From positions 88,644-152,643 of the forward strand of contig JAENXC010000007.1 of assembly GCA_016649715.1 (NCBI GenBank): DNA of 64,000 nucleotides, given 5' to 3'. This stretch comes from Flavobacteriaceae bacterium. Its GTDB lineage: Bacteria > Bacteroidota > Bacteroidia > Flavobacteriales > Flavobacteriaceae. Of this stretch, positions 23,738-31,825 are shown in pieces (position 1 is the first letter of the stretch; each line of letters starts with the position of its first letter). A program made the position numbers and the translations under genes. The notes under the pieces are model-generated. The model saw only the letters and a list, made by a program, of their open reading frames with translations, was not told the origin of the DNA and did not search any database.

Positions 23738-25232
23738 AAAAGCGTTATTAGCATACCGCAAAAAACTTGAATTTGCCCGGAGCTCTGGACCCGTAAACGT
23801 CTATGAAACCGCCAGCGAAAAGGAGGCTCGGATTGAACGGGCAAAAAAGGATCCTAAGTTTTGTGCGGAGTATTATTTTCCACATTTCGCCACTTCGGAA
23901 GCGGCAGACTTTCACATAAAAGGTGCAAAGGCAACCATTAAAAACCGTTTAGACAGATCTTTCGATCAGTGGGGCCGTGGACTTGCAAAATCGGTGTGGG
24001 CAGATCTGATCACTCCCTTTTGGATGTGGATGAATGGCGAATGTAATTATATGGCAATCGTTACCACCAGTAAAGACCGCGCAGGTGAATTATTGGAAGA
24101 TATCCGGGCAGAGTTTGAAGGGAATCCGCGCATCATTGCAGATTTTGGAGAGCAGGCTGGAACTGGGCAATGGGAAAAAAGTTTTTTCATTACCAAAAGC
24201 GGGTTTATTGGCAAAGCCCTGGGCGCAGGCCAAAACGTGCGTGGTCTTCGTGTAAAGCACCAACGCCCGGACTATATCGTGATTGATGATTTGGAAACCA
24301 AAGAACTTATTGCAAACCCAAAACGCCAGTTAAAACTCGCAAAATGGGTGGAGCGCGACCTTATTCCAACAATGGATGGTCCTATTCGTCGCTTCAAATA
24401 TGCAAACAACCGCTTTGCGCCCACAATGATCCAAACCATACTGCAGGAACGCCACCCAAACTGGCGTGTGTTTGAAATAAACGCCTACGATCCTGTAACC
24501 TATAAACCTACGTGGTTGCAAAAGTATGACGATGAATACTACAAAGTAGTTGAGGAAGACATAGGTATTCTGGCTGCAAAAGCAGAATACAACAACGAGC
24601 CACATATTGAAGGGACCATCTTTAAACAGGAAGACATCCAGTGGGGAAAACTTCCTGCTTTAAATCACTTTAAAGTCATCACAGGCTTTTGGGATGTGGC
24701 TTATGCCGGCACGCAAACTGCCGATTTTAACGCCGTGCGGGTTTGGGGGTTAAAGGATAAGGATTTTTGGTACATAGACAGCTTTGTGAGGCAATCAAAA
24801 ATTAGAGCTGCGTTGGATTGGATGGCACAATTTCAAATGTCGTTGCCGGACACGGTGATTGTGCATTGGAAGTTTGAAGCGCAGTTTTGGAATGACGAAA
24901 TAGAAAGGACCATTCGCGAAGTGGAAGCTGCTTACAGGATACATTTAAACCTGGTGAAAGTGGACACGCCAAAAACTCACAAATACGATCGTATTTTGAG
25001 CCTGCAGCCTTATTATCAAAATGGCCGCTGCTATTACAACGAACTAAAGAAGAGCCACCACAGCACGCAAGAAGGCATTGCTCAGCTCTTGGGTATTGAA
25101 CCAGGTTACAAAACCCACGACGATGCGCCCGATGCGGACCAACAAGCTATAAAATGGTTAAGTAGTTGGCTATATACAGGAAGCCGTGGAACAACCTTAA
25201 CCGGAAATATTAAACGCGAAACACACTTTTAA
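23721..25232 (+). CDS. Terminase large subunit
   Basis: 503 aa. ATPase part: Walker A-like QWGRGLAKSV (residues 83-92) and Walker B DYIVIDD (184-190). Nuclease part: GFWDVAYAGTQTADFNAV supplies the first acidic cluster, and DDAPDADQQAIKWL the last. Both enzymatic halves are intact. It cuts and pumps phage DNA into proheads. Confidence 0.88.
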   Translation: MKAEDKKALLAYRKKLEFARSSGPVNVYETASEKEARIERAKKDPKFCAEYYFPHFATSEAADFHIKGAKATIKNRLDRSFDQWGRGLAKSVWADLITPFWMWMNGECNYMAIVTTSKDRAGELLEDIRAEFEGNPRIIADFGEQAGTGQWEKSFFITKSGFIGKALGAGQNVRGLRVKHQRPDYIVIDDLETKELIANPKRQLKLAKWVERDLIPTMDGPIRRFKYANNRFAPTMIQTILQERHPNWRVFEINAYDPVTYKPTWLQKYDDEYYKVVEEDIGILAAKAEYNNEPHIEGTIFKQEDIQWGKLPALNHFKVITGFWDVAYAGTQTADFNAVRVWGLKDKDFWYIDSFVRQSKIRAALDWMAQFQMSLPDTVIVHWKFEAQFWNDEIERTIREVEAAYRIHLNLVKVDTPKTHKYDRILSLQPYYQNGRCYYNELKKSHHSTQEGIAQLLGIEPGYKTHDDAPDADQQAIKWLSSWLYTGSRGTTLTGNIKRETHF

Positions 25233-25234
25233 TT

Positions 25235-25663
25235 ATGGCCTACATATTTTTAGCTGCGGACGATTTTGAACCGCACATACAAAGCAAGCTTCTAACTGCG
25301 AACAGTGAGAATCCGATTGCAACCATAATCGAACCCATTGAAAAGCAAAACATCGCTTTCATCCGTTCCAAGCTTTCTGGGCGTTATGATATGGATCCTG
25401 TTTTTATAGCTGTTGGCGACGACCGCAACCAGGTTATTTTAAAAATACTACTTCGCATGTGCCTGTATGATTTTATCCGAAGGAACGCAGCGCGAAAAGT
25501 GCCGGACGATTACCGCGAAGACTACAATTGGGCCATCAAAGAACTTGAAAAGCTGCAGGGCGGTTATTCATACGCTGGCCTTCCCGGTTATGTGGATGGT
25601 GATGGCGGCGAAATTTTAAAGCCTATTTGGGCAAATACAACTAACGACGACAATTACATTTAA
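25235..25663 (+). CDS. DUF1320 family protein (Mu gp36-like)
   Basis: 142 aa. MAYIFLAADDFEPHIQ and FIRSKLSGRYDM followed by the helical IVLKILLRMCLYDF-like segment are typical of DUF1320. Family members are Mu-type head-tail or head accessory proteins. It lies 2 nt after the terminase and 5 nt before the portal. Confidence 0.8.
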   Translation: MAYIFLAADDFEPHIQSKLLTANSENPIATIIEPIEKQNIAFIRSKLSGRYDMDPVFIAVGDDRNQVILKILLRMCLYDFIRRNAARKVPDDYREDYNWAIKELEKLQGGYSYAGLPGYVDGDGGEILKPIWANTTNDDNYI

Positions 25664-25668
25664 AAAAT

Positions 25669-26997
25669 ATGGGACTTAAAAGCTGGCTTCAGAACTTTTC
25701 AAAAAATGAGGTGTTGAAAGACCGCAAACTTTCTGCACAAACGCTTCGGGAAATGCCGGAAGATATTTTGCGCATCGAAATGGCTGCCAAAAAAGGAAAT
25801 CGCGGAAGTGGCAAAAACATAACCGCTGGACTTACCGGTAACGCCACATTTTTCACTCCAAAAACCATTAAGGATTGGAACAATGCCGTGCAATCTGCCA
25901 CAGATCCTGAACGCCCTAACTTTCAATTCCTGCAGGAGCTTTACGAAAATCTAAAGCTGGATGCACACGTTCAAAGTGTTATTGAAACCCGTGTAAAACG
26001 TGTACTGCGCTCCAAATACGATTTGATTAGCCAAGGTGGTGAAGTAAACGAAGATGCCAAGAAACTACTCAACGCGCCCTGGTTTGAAAGCTTTGTGAGC
26101 GATGTGGTGATGACCAAGTTTGAAGGCATTAAAGTATTGGAGCTTTTTGACGTGGACGAAATTGGCGAGCTCATTCGTTGTAAAGACATTCCAAAAGGCC
26201 ACTTGTTGCCATTGCGCCAAGAAATTGCAAAGGAAGCGGGTGGTGAAAATGGAACAAGCTATGTGGGCGGATTAGCAAATTATTACGTTGAAGTAGGCGA
26301 AATGGAAGACCTTGGATTGCTCAGCCAGATTGCCACTTACATACTTGCAAAGAAAAAAGCAATGGGCGCTTTCCTGGACTACCTTCACAAATACGGAGTG
26401 CCGCCCATTATCATCAATACGGCCAATTACGATAAGGAACGCCAAACAGAGCTGTTGGCTATGGGTGTGGAAATGCACAACAACCACGTGATGGTTATCC
26501 AAGGAAATGAAACCTTTACTTTGGGCGATGTCCCCACAGGTGGAAGTACAACCTTGTTTTTCGACTTCATTAAATTAATGAACTCCGAAATATCAAAAGC
26601 AGTACTGGGCCAAGATGGAACTACAGAAAATAAGGACGGTGCCGGGACTTACGGCAGCCTAAAAATAATGCAAGGTGTGGCAGACGATCGCCACGAAAGC
26701 GACAAGCTTTTTGTGCAAAATGTCATCAACAAAGAGCTGCTTCCAAGATTGCCAAAAATCAACAGCTTTTACAGTGTTTTAACGGGACTTATCTTTGATT
26801 GGGACGAGAGCTCCGAAATGGAGCAGAAAGACTATGTAGAAAGTGCTGTGCGCTTAACTCAGGCGGGTTATGAACTTGACCTGGACGAGCTGAGCAACCG
26901 TTCCGGTATTACCGTAAAAGGTTACCGGGCACCGTTTGGAACTGCAGCAGATCCTTCGCTTGAAGATCCTAAAAAAAAAAGCCCAGCCAAAAAGTAA
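25669..26997 (+). CDS. Portal protein (DUF935, Mu gp29-like)
   Basis: 442 aa. Family motifs include LYENLKLDAHVQSVIETRVK near residue 90-110, LIRCKDIPKGHLLPLRQE, YLHKYGVPPIIINT and the KAVLGQDGTTENKDGAGTYG segment with its downstream HESDKLFVQNVINKELLPRL. It forms the DNA-entry ring of the head. The last codons run through an A10 tract (26971-26980), after which the -1 frame continues into the MuF gene. Confidence 0.88.
   Translation: MGLKSWLQNFSKNEVLKDRKLSAQTLREMPEDILRIEMAAKKGNRGSGKNITAGLTGNATFFTPKTIKDWNNAVQSATDPERPNFQFLQELYENLKLDAHVQSVIETRVKRVLRSKYDLISQGGEVNEDAKKLLNAPWFESFVSDVVMTKFEGIKVLELFDVDEIGELIRCKDIPKGHLLPLRQEIAKEAGGENGTSYVGGLANYYVEVGEMEDLGLLSQIATYILAKKKAMGAFLDYLHKYGVPPIIINTANYDKERQTELLAMGVEMHNNHVMVIQGNETFTLGDVPTGGSTTLFFDFIKLMNSEISKAVLGQDGTTENKDGAGTYGSLKIMQGVADDRHESDKLFVQNVINKELLPRLPKINSFYSVLTGLIFDWDESSEMEQKDYVESAVRLTQAGYELDLDELSNRSGITVKGYRAPFGTAADPSLEDPKKKSPAKK
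26971..26980 (+). other. A10 slippery tract linking portal and MuF frames
   Basis: Ten A residues follow CCT in the portal gene. Zero frame gives KKKSPAKK and stop; the -1 frame (AAG CCC AGC CAA ...) is open into MuF as KPSQKVNSAAIQAFYNAEGC then GHSHDESPVALDLSK. The added residues look like real MuF N-terminal sequence, and no ATG exists in that interval. Confidence 0.5.
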
Positions 26998-27062
26998 ATA
27001 GCGCAGCAATACAAGCTTTTTACAATGCGGAAGGCTGCGGACATTCACACGATGAAAGTCCG

Positions 27063-27815
27063 GTGGCTTTAGATCTGTCTAAGTGGGTTAAAATGATAGT
27101 CCGTATTGCAAAACTGCTTCACTCCGGAAAACTGAAACCCGAAGAGTTGGATCAAGAGCTCTTGGAAAAAACCTACAGCGAATTAAAAAAAGGCGCAAAA
27201 CAAGGTTGGGGCAAAGATTGGGACAAACTGCAAAAGGATGGCGACGCCATTGTTACCGAAATCCAAAACAACCTTTACTATTTCAGCGCAGCGAAAACAT
27301 ACCAACAGCTGTTGGACTTTAACGCGATGCTGGTGGATGAAAACGGCAAGATCAGAAACTTTACCGATTTCCGAAGAAAGGTAATGACGGTTCACGAAAC
27401 CTACAACCAAAACTATCTGCAGGCAGAATACCAAACCGCCAAAAGGAGCAGCCAAGCCGCCAGACAATGGCAGAGTTTTCTAAAAGATGCAGATCTATTT
27501 CCAAACTTAGAATACAGAACCGTGGGCGATGACCGCGTGCGCGATGAGCACCAAAAATTGGAAGGTGTAATAAAACCAATCAACGATACTTTTTGGGACA
27601 CCCACTATCCGCCAAACGGATGGCGCTGCCGTTGCTCCGTTAGGCAAAGCGATGCCACACCAACCAAAGGAATACCAAAAGTAACTGTGGAGCGTGGTTT
27701 TGAAAACAACGTAGGCAAAACAGGAATGGTCTTTAATCCAGATGGCCACCCGTATTTCGCGATGGATAAAAAGCAACTGGACAAACTGAAAAAGCAAAAG
27801 CCGAAGGATGAGTAG
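27063..27815 (+). CDS. MuF-like head morphogenesis protein (Mu gp30/SPP1 gp7 family)
   Basis: 250 aa from a GTG at 27063. Family motifs: FRRKVMTVHETYNQNYLQAE, YRTVGDDRVRDEHQKLEG and YPPNGWRCRCSVRQ, the last with the conserved Cys/Trp region. The protein is a minor head component ejected with or attached to the portal. The frame is open 60 nt upstream without ATG and contains FYNAEGCGHSHDES, which looks like coding sequence; translation may therefore enter by frameshift from the portal gene. Confidence 0.82.
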   Translation: MALDLSKWVKMIVRIAKLLHSGKLKPEELDQELLEKTYSELKKGAKQGWGKDWDKLQKDGDAIVTEIQNNLYYFSAAKTYQQLLDFNAMLVDENGKIRNFTDFRRKVMTVHETYNQNYLQAEYQTAKRSSQAARQWQSFLKDADLFPNLEYRTVGDDRVRDEHQKLEGVIKPINDTFWDTHYPPNGWRCRCSVRQSDATPTKGIPKVTVERGFENNVGKTGMVFNPDGHPYFAMDKKQLDKLKKQKPKDE

Positions 27816-28323
27816 TTTTGAAAAAACACCGGACTTTAATGCGATGGGTGCGCAGCTCGTTAATGATGCTGTGCGTTATGCAGGAGTAACTGGTGTCAAC
27901 TTTTTTAAAGACAGTTTTACAAAAGAGGGGTTTACCGATAAAAGTTTTCAGAAATGGGAAGGGCGAAAAGGTGAAGTGGATCCAGGAAGACGAATTTTAA
28001 CTAAAAGCGACATTCTTGAAAATTCCGTTGAATATGAAATTAATGGTACCAAGATTACATTTTTCAGCAATGAGGAATATGCGGACATCCATAACAATGG
28101 CGGAACCATTCAAGTTCGTATAACTGAAAAAAGCCGGAAGTATTTCTGGTATATGTACAAAAGCACTAAAAAAGAAATGTGGAAATGGATGGCATTGACA
28201 AAGAAGGACGTAATGACCATTAAAATACCTGCTAGACCATTCATACAACCTTCAGAAACTCTTATGGCCAATCTGGACGAATGGCTATTAAATACTATTT
28301 TAAAACGCTTTAAAAACCCATAA
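27808..28323 (+). CDS. Virion morphogenesis protein (GpG/tail-completion S family)
   Basis: 171 aa. DFNAMGAQLVNDAVRYAG, then FKDSFTKEGFTDKSFQKWEG, then ILTKSDILENSVEY and the C-terminal IPARPFIQPSE motif are characteristic of Mu gpG/P2 gpS proteins (RPF.G.S type ending). It overlaps the MuF gene by 8 nt. Confidence 0.78.
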   Translation: MSSFEKTPDFNAMGAQLVNDAVRYAGVTGVNFFKDSFTKEGFTDKSFQKWEGRKGEVDPGRRILTKSDILENSVEYEINGTKITFFSNEEYADIHNNGGTIQVRITEKSRKYFWYMYKSTKKEMWKWMALTKKDVMTIKIPARPFIQPSETLMANLDEWLLNTILKRFKNP

Positions 28324-28324
28324 C

Positions 28325-28699
28325 ATGAACAAAAAAGTAATTGAAATTTTAGAAGATAAAGTTGGCAATAAACAAGCCTACTTTATTTGTCCTGGTTGCA
28401 GATCTGGACACGCCCCATATATAGAAGGCAAAGGAGTTCCTGTTTGGGGTTTTAATAATAATCTTGAAAAGCCAACATTTACACCTTCAATTTTAGTAAG
28501 ATATGATTATTTAAGCGAAGAAGGGCAAAAAAAATCATTTGAATTCAAGAAAAAAAACGGCAGGTTGCCAACAAGAGAGGAACTTCCATATGATATTCAT
28601 AAAATCTGTCATTCATTTGTAACCGATGGAAAAATTAAATTTTTAGGGGATTGCACACACGATCTGAAAAATACTACAGTTGAATTAAACCCGATATAA
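28325..28699 (+). CDS. DUF6527 family protein
   Basis: 124 aa. Cys/His-containing protein with ICPGCRSGHAP, WGFNNNLEKPTFTPSILVRY and the C-terminal HKICHSFVTDGKIKFLGDC then TH. These motifs match DUF6527, probably zinc-binding. Codon use is more AT-rich than its neighbours, so it may be an accessory gene in the head operon. Confidence 0.7.
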   Translation: MNKKVIEILEDKVGNKQAYFICPGCRSGHAPYIEGKGVPVWGFNNNLEKPTFTPSILVRYDYLSEEGQKKSFEFKKKNGRLPTREELPYDIHKICHSFVTDGKIKFLGDCTHDLKNTTVELNPI

Positions 28700-28701
28700 C
28701 A

Positions 28702-29259
28702 ATGGTAACAGAAAACTATAAACAAGATTTTACAGGATTGTACTTGGAACTATGCGTAGCTGTGGCCGCCAAAATTCCTGAAGTGCTATGGCAGGACCTT
28801 TGGCACAACCAAGTTAATTTTTTGGAAGAGGAACACCCCTTTCCCACGCCAGCGTGGTTTTATGCCATCCGTATTTTAAACACCGAAGATGCCAGCGAAA
28901 ACGCGCAGGATTGTGATGTGCAAGTGGATATTTATCACTTTTTTGAAACCTTTAATGATACTTATTCCGGCAGTTACAACCAAGAAGATGCCTTGGATTT
29001 TCTGCGAAACTGCAACAAAGCGCACCAACTTTTCCACGGCACTACTGGCGCTACGTATAGCGAAATGCGTCGCGTGGCTTTTACGCCAGTAGATACCGGA
29101 AGCGCGGGCAACCTGTACCGCCAAAGCTTTGTTTGCAAATTGAGAGATCTAAGCGCAATGAAGGAATATGTGGAAGTAACACCAAACGAGATTACTATTG
29201 TGCGGGAAGATCCTGTGTTTACTCCGCCGGCGGGGGGTGGGTTTGTGTTGCCGGGGTGA
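28702..29259 (+). CDS. Neck/tail-terminator-position protein
   Basis: 185 aa. Length, beta-rich sequence with VDIYHFFETFNDTYSGSYNQ and a C-terminal Pro/Gly tail, and position as last gene of the head operon match neck or tail terminator proteins (Mu gp37 position). No family recognised with certainty. Confidence 0.55.
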   Translation: MVTENYKQDFTGLYLELCVAVAAKIPEVLWQDLWHNQVNFLEEEHPFPTPAWFYAIRILNTEDASENAQDCDVQVDIYHFFETFNDTYSGSYNQEDALDFLRNCNKAHQLFHGTTGATYSEMRRVAFTPVDTGSAGNLYRQSFVCKLRDLSAMKEYVEVTPNEITIVREDPVFTPPAGGGFVLPG

Positions 29260-29294
29260 GTTTTCAGTATTCAGTCGCAGTTGGCAGTAAATAG

Positions 29295-29328
29295 AAAACC
29301 ATTTTGTTGAAGCCAACAAAATGGTTTT
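29295..29328. terminator. Bidirectional terminator between converging genes
   Basis: AAAACCATTTTGTTG and CAACAAAATGGTTTT form a 15-bp perfect stem with an AAGC loop. The T-run of the 3' arm and the A-run of the 5' arm let it work in both directions: for the rightward head operon ending at 29259 and for the leftward XRE gene ending at 29330. Confidence 0.8.
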
Positions 29329-29329
29329 A

Positions 29330-29635
29330 CTAATTTTTAGAGAGCTTGTCGGGGCGTCTTCCAAGTTGATCCATCGCATCTTCAAACCACTTGTTGAGCT
29401 CTGCGCTCTCGTCTTGGCTTTCAAAGAAGATATTTAGCTGAAGTGCGTGGACCATTTTCAAAACTACATCAAACTTTACACAAAATTCAAGTTCAAAGAA
29501 GCGTTTGATGGTGGAACTGTGAACGCCTACCTTTTCGGCAAGCTGTGTGCGGTTCATCCCTTGTGCGTTCATAGCTTTTTCAAGGAAAAGGGCGAACGCT
29601 TTCCAGTGTTCGCCCTGTGGGGTTTTATTACTCAT
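29330..29635 (-). CDS. XRE-type helix-turn-helix protein
   Basis: 101 aa. HTH: MNRTQLAEKVGVHSSTIKRF then FELE, about residues 27-50. The acidic C-terminal tail is ESQDESAELNKWFEDAMDQ. It is cotranscribed with and overlaps (8 nt) the 88-aa protein upstream; the pair has its own promoter and palindromic operator. It could be an antitoxin/autoregulator or phage regulator. Confidence 0.72.
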   Translation of the reverse strand: MSNKTPQGEHWKAFALFLEKAMNAQGMNRTQLAEKVGVHSSTIKRFFELEFCVKFDVVLKMVHALQLNIFFESQDESAELNKWFEDAMDQLGRRPDKLSKN

Positions 29636-29897
29636 TTATTTTTGCGTTTGAAGCGTCATAAGACAAAAAAGAACCTCTTACATAACTAATGCCGCCTTGT
29701 TTGTAATAATCAACTTCATCATTTTTCAAAGTTTGAAAAGCTTCACTTAATGCTTTAACGGCCTTACCTTTTGTAGGGAAAATAATTTCGTAATTGTTGA
29801 AGTTTAATTTTTTTGTTTCACTTTCATAAGTGCAGATCGCATTGTGAAGTGTGTGATTTCCTGAAATTTGACCTGAAATGATAATTGAAGTTGTCAT
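29628..29897 (-). CDS. Small unknown protein, partner of XRE gene
   Basis: 89 aa from ATG 29897 (MTTSIIISGQISGNHTLHNA). It is a compact alpha/beta-looking protein: KKLNFNNYEIIFPTKGKAVK, then ALSEAFQTLKNDE, then YKQGGISYVRGSFLSYD. The open frame extends upstream but across the promoter, so the internal ATG is chosen. First gene of a two-gene operon with an XRE protein. Toxin or regulator-target roles are possible; no family recognised. Confidence 0.6.
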   Translation of the reverse strand: MTTSIIISGQISGNHTLHNAICTYESETKKLNFNNYEIIFPTKGKAVKALSEAFQTLKNDEVDYYKQGGISYVRGSFLSYDASNAKINE

Positions 29898-29954
29898 AAT
29901 AATTGTTGCCGTATTGTGCTGTTGCCGCCAGCTCTTATGATTAATTTGTTTACC

Positions 29955-29991
29955 AAAGATAATTTTTATTTGCGTGTACGCAAATAAAAAG
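29955..29991 (-). promoter_or_regulatory. Bacteroidetes-type promoter with overlapping palindromic operator
   Basis: Minus strand: -33 box TTTG (29985-29982), 19-nt spacer, -7 box TATCTTTG (29962-29955), an exact match to TTTG-N19-TAnnTTTG. A palindrome with 13-nt arms and a 2-nt centre (29964-29991, TTTTTATTTGCGT, gt, ACGCAAATAAAAA) covers the -33 region. Drives the 29628-29897 and XRE genes; the XRE protein is the likely ligand. Confidence 0.7.
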
Positions 29992-30015
29992 ATAAACTTT
30001 AACATTTATTTTTGA

Positions 30016-30219
30016 TTAAACAGATACTTTATAAAGAATACTTTCCAGCGTGGAAGGCGAAAGGTAGTGCGCGTGTGCGGCTTTGGCGATGCACCAGGTT
30101 TCACTGTAAATTTTCACTTTGCGGCCATTGAAGTTTTCTGTCTTCGCGGAAAGTTTGTGGTAGAGCGCCACGGCATCTTTGTGCTTCCGTAAGGTGTTTG
30201 GAGTTGTAGGTTGGCTCAT
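30016..30219 (-). CDS. Small hypothetical phage protein
   Basis: 67 aa, basic (MSQPTTPNTLRKHKDAVALY; NGRKVKIYSETWCIAKAAHA). The segment after residue 35 could fold as a small HTH (AKAAHAHYLSPSTLESILYK). It has its own promoter-like sequence at 30235-30265. Confidence 0.55.
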   Translation of the reverse strand: MSQPTTPNTLRKHKDAVALYHKLSAKTENFNGRKVKIYSETWCIAKAAHAHYLSPSTLESILYKVSV

Positions 30220-30234
30220 CGTGGACGTTTAAAA

Positions 30235-30265
30235 CAAATATAACTCCAAAACCCGCGCCTGTCAA
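30235..30265 (-). promoter_or_regulatory. Promoter-like TTG-N20-TATATTTG
   Basis: Minus strand: TTG (30265-30263), 20-nt spacer, TATATTTG (30242-30235), 16 nt before the ATG at 30219. Matches the Bacteroidetes housekeeping promoter apart from a spacer one nucleotide longer. Confidence 0.5.
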
Positions 30266-30307
30266 CCCTTTGAGTAGTGGTGGAAGCTAACAGGTTGTTA
30301 ACATAAA

Positions 30308-30335
30308 AAAAGCCACCCTTTTCAAGATGGCTTTT
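30308..30335 (-). terminator. Terminator-like hairpin after a small membrane-protein gene
   Basis: AAAAGCCA pairs with TGGCTTTT around a 12-nt loop; inner CCTT/AAG pairing may extend it. On the minus strand the 3' arm TGGCTTTT is followed by TTTATG. It is preceded by AAGATTCCAGTCAGTTAAA, shared with the region after the holin-like gene at 5624. Confidence 0.5.
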
Positions 30336-30356
30336 AACTGACTGGAATCTTCAAAA

Positions 30357-30527
30357 TCATTCAATTTTCTTTTGATTGTTTGAGTTCAATTTTCGCAATT
30401 CGCCAATAATAGTGTATTGGTTTTTAATAAGTACATCAATTCGTAACATCCAAGCTCCAACTAAGCGCATAATAAGCACTAAAAGCACTATAGCCGCTAA
30501 GATTACAGGTATCATAACAAATTTCAT
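30357..30527 (-). CDS. Small membrane protein
   Basis: 56 aa: MKFVMIPVILAAIVLLVLIM then RLVGAWMLRIDVLIKNQYT. One N-terminal membrane helix and a charged C-terminal helix. A clear ATG and stop, with neighbours on the same strand. Possibly a phage superinfection-exclusion or lysis-control peptide, but nothing specific is recognised. Confidence 0.5.
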   Translation of the reverse strand: MKFVMIPVILAAIVLLVLIMRLVGAWMLRIDVLIKNQYTIIGELRKLNSNNQKKIE

Positions 30528-30595
30528 AATTTAAAATTTAAAGGGTTAGTAATTCAAAGTTAGAAAAAAACAGGGGATTTTACACCCCTGTTGGG

Positions 30596-30844
30596 TTATT
30601 TTGTTGAGTCTGTAAGTACCCTGATTTTTTCTTCGGGCAACAAATACAACTCTGCCTGGTCTACAGTTGGCAGTAAATCCTGTAGCATATCCATTGCATA
30701 ACGAATGTCTGCAAAATCTACGCTACTTTCTTCCTGATTGCGCACAAGTGCTACCAGTGCGTGCATACGGCAAGAAGCTTCAATACCGTTAAGCTCTTCC
30801 CACGGGTCTATAACTATCTTGTTTTTGATGTCTCGCTTTATCAT
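30596..30844 (-). CDS. Hypothetical phage protein
   Basis: 82 aa, acidic helical protein (DPWEELNGIEASCRMHALVA; SSVDFADIRYAMDMLQDLLP). It overlaps the KilA-N gene by 4 nt (ATGA type), which supports translation. Confidence 0.55.
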   Translation of the reverse strand: MIKRDIKNKIVIDPWEELNGIEASCRMHALVALVRNQEESSVDFADIRYAMDMLQDLLPTVDQAELYLLPEEKIRVLTDSTK

Positions 30845-31458
30845 AGTGAAAGTTTTAATTGTGTGGAGGCTTTTTTATAATCATAAAAACCCTTCAGTAA
30901 ATCAAAGTAATGACCAGTTATAAAATTACGCCCAAAAACCATAAAGAAGTGGTTTGGGTGTCTTTTCTTTCTTCGTGAAGCGCTTGGTCTTTTTGCATTC
31001 GCTACAACTTTCATTACTTCAACATAAGGATAAAGCGCTTTACCTTCGTGAACAATTGGACTCACATTATGCTTTGGAGGCAAAATTAAAGCTTGTTCTG
31101 TAAGTAGTTGCTTTAATTTAGTGTTACAAGCAAGGTAAAAATCTGGACTGAGCCATTGCGCAAAGAATAATGCTACATCTTCTTGAAATAATGTGCCACG
31201 GTTAACACCACCATGCTTAACTATCTGTAAATCATCCAAGGGGCATATATGCCTCTTGGAAACAACATTTAGTAAGTCTTTAGCTTGTTGCGTTCTAAGC
31301 CAATCTTTCGGAGTTTTTCCAAATGGTTTTGCCATTTGTGTTGCATTAACCATCATTCTGCCATTGATTTCTTCAAAGGCAACATTGCTTCCGTGATATT
31401 GTAACACAGAAAACTGCTCGTTTTCAGCCTGAGCTTGGCTTTTGCTTTCTTTGGACAT
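30841..31458 (-). CDS. KilA-N domain protein
   Basis: 205 aa. The KilA-N domain spans about residues 15-120: INGRMMVNATQMAKPFGKTP, then KDWLRTQQAKDLLN, and GTLFQEDVALFFAQWLSPDF. KilA-N is a DNA-binding domain widespread in phages and DNA viruses, often in host-takeover or regulatory proteins. The C-terminal basic part (KRPSASRRKKRHPNHFFMVF) may bind nucleic acid. Confidence 0.82.
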   Translation of the reverse strand: MSKESKSQAQAENEQFSVLQYHGSNVAFEEINGRMMVNATQMAKPFGKTPKDWLRTQQAKDLLNVVSKRHICPLDDLQIVKHGGVNRGTLFQEDVALFFAQWLSPDFYLACNTKLKQLLTEQALILPPKHNVSPIVHEGKALYPYVEVMKVVANAKRPSASRRKKRHPNHFFMVFGRNFITGHYFDLLKGFYDYKKASTQLKLSL

Positions 31459-31471
31459 ATCGAAAGTTTTT

Positions 31472-31696
31472 TTAAAGCGAAGCCTCTAATCCTAATTCAT
31501 CAGAAGTCATATTTACCAAAAAGCCTTCATCATTTGTGCCTTTACAATAGACTGTTAATTTTACATTTTCGGGCATCTTGTTTTCCCAACGCAAACCATC
31601 AGCGTTTTTGTCTTTTGGATAAATATCTGTGAAATTATCCAAGTGGTCGTAGCATAATCTTACTACTTTGTCATTTTCAATTTCTTCTTGTGTCAT
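31472..31696 (-). CDS. Small acidic hypothetical protein
   Basis: 74 aa from ATG 31696 (MTQEEIENDKVVRLCYDHLD). Acidic and without membrane segments. Located upstream of KilA-N with 13 nt spacing. A longer frame exists but begins without a plausible leader. No family recognised. Confidence 0.55.
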   Translation of the reverse strand: MTQEEIENDKVVRLCYDHLDNFTDIYPKDKNADGLRWENKMPENVKLTVYCKGTNDEGFLVNMTSDELGLEASL

Positions 31697-31825
31697 TATT
31701 TTTATTTTAAATTTGTTACTAAAAAAGCCCGAACGCATAACACGCAATTGGCAAAATAAAAGCCATTGGGCATTGTGCTAAACTTCAACATTAGTGGTAG
31801 GCTTTTACTTCGCCAATCGCCACCG

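Noticed and set aside
29898..30005. Upstream extension of the 89-aa gene
   Set aside because: It would start before the -7 box of its own promoter; the ATG at 29897 is downstream of it.
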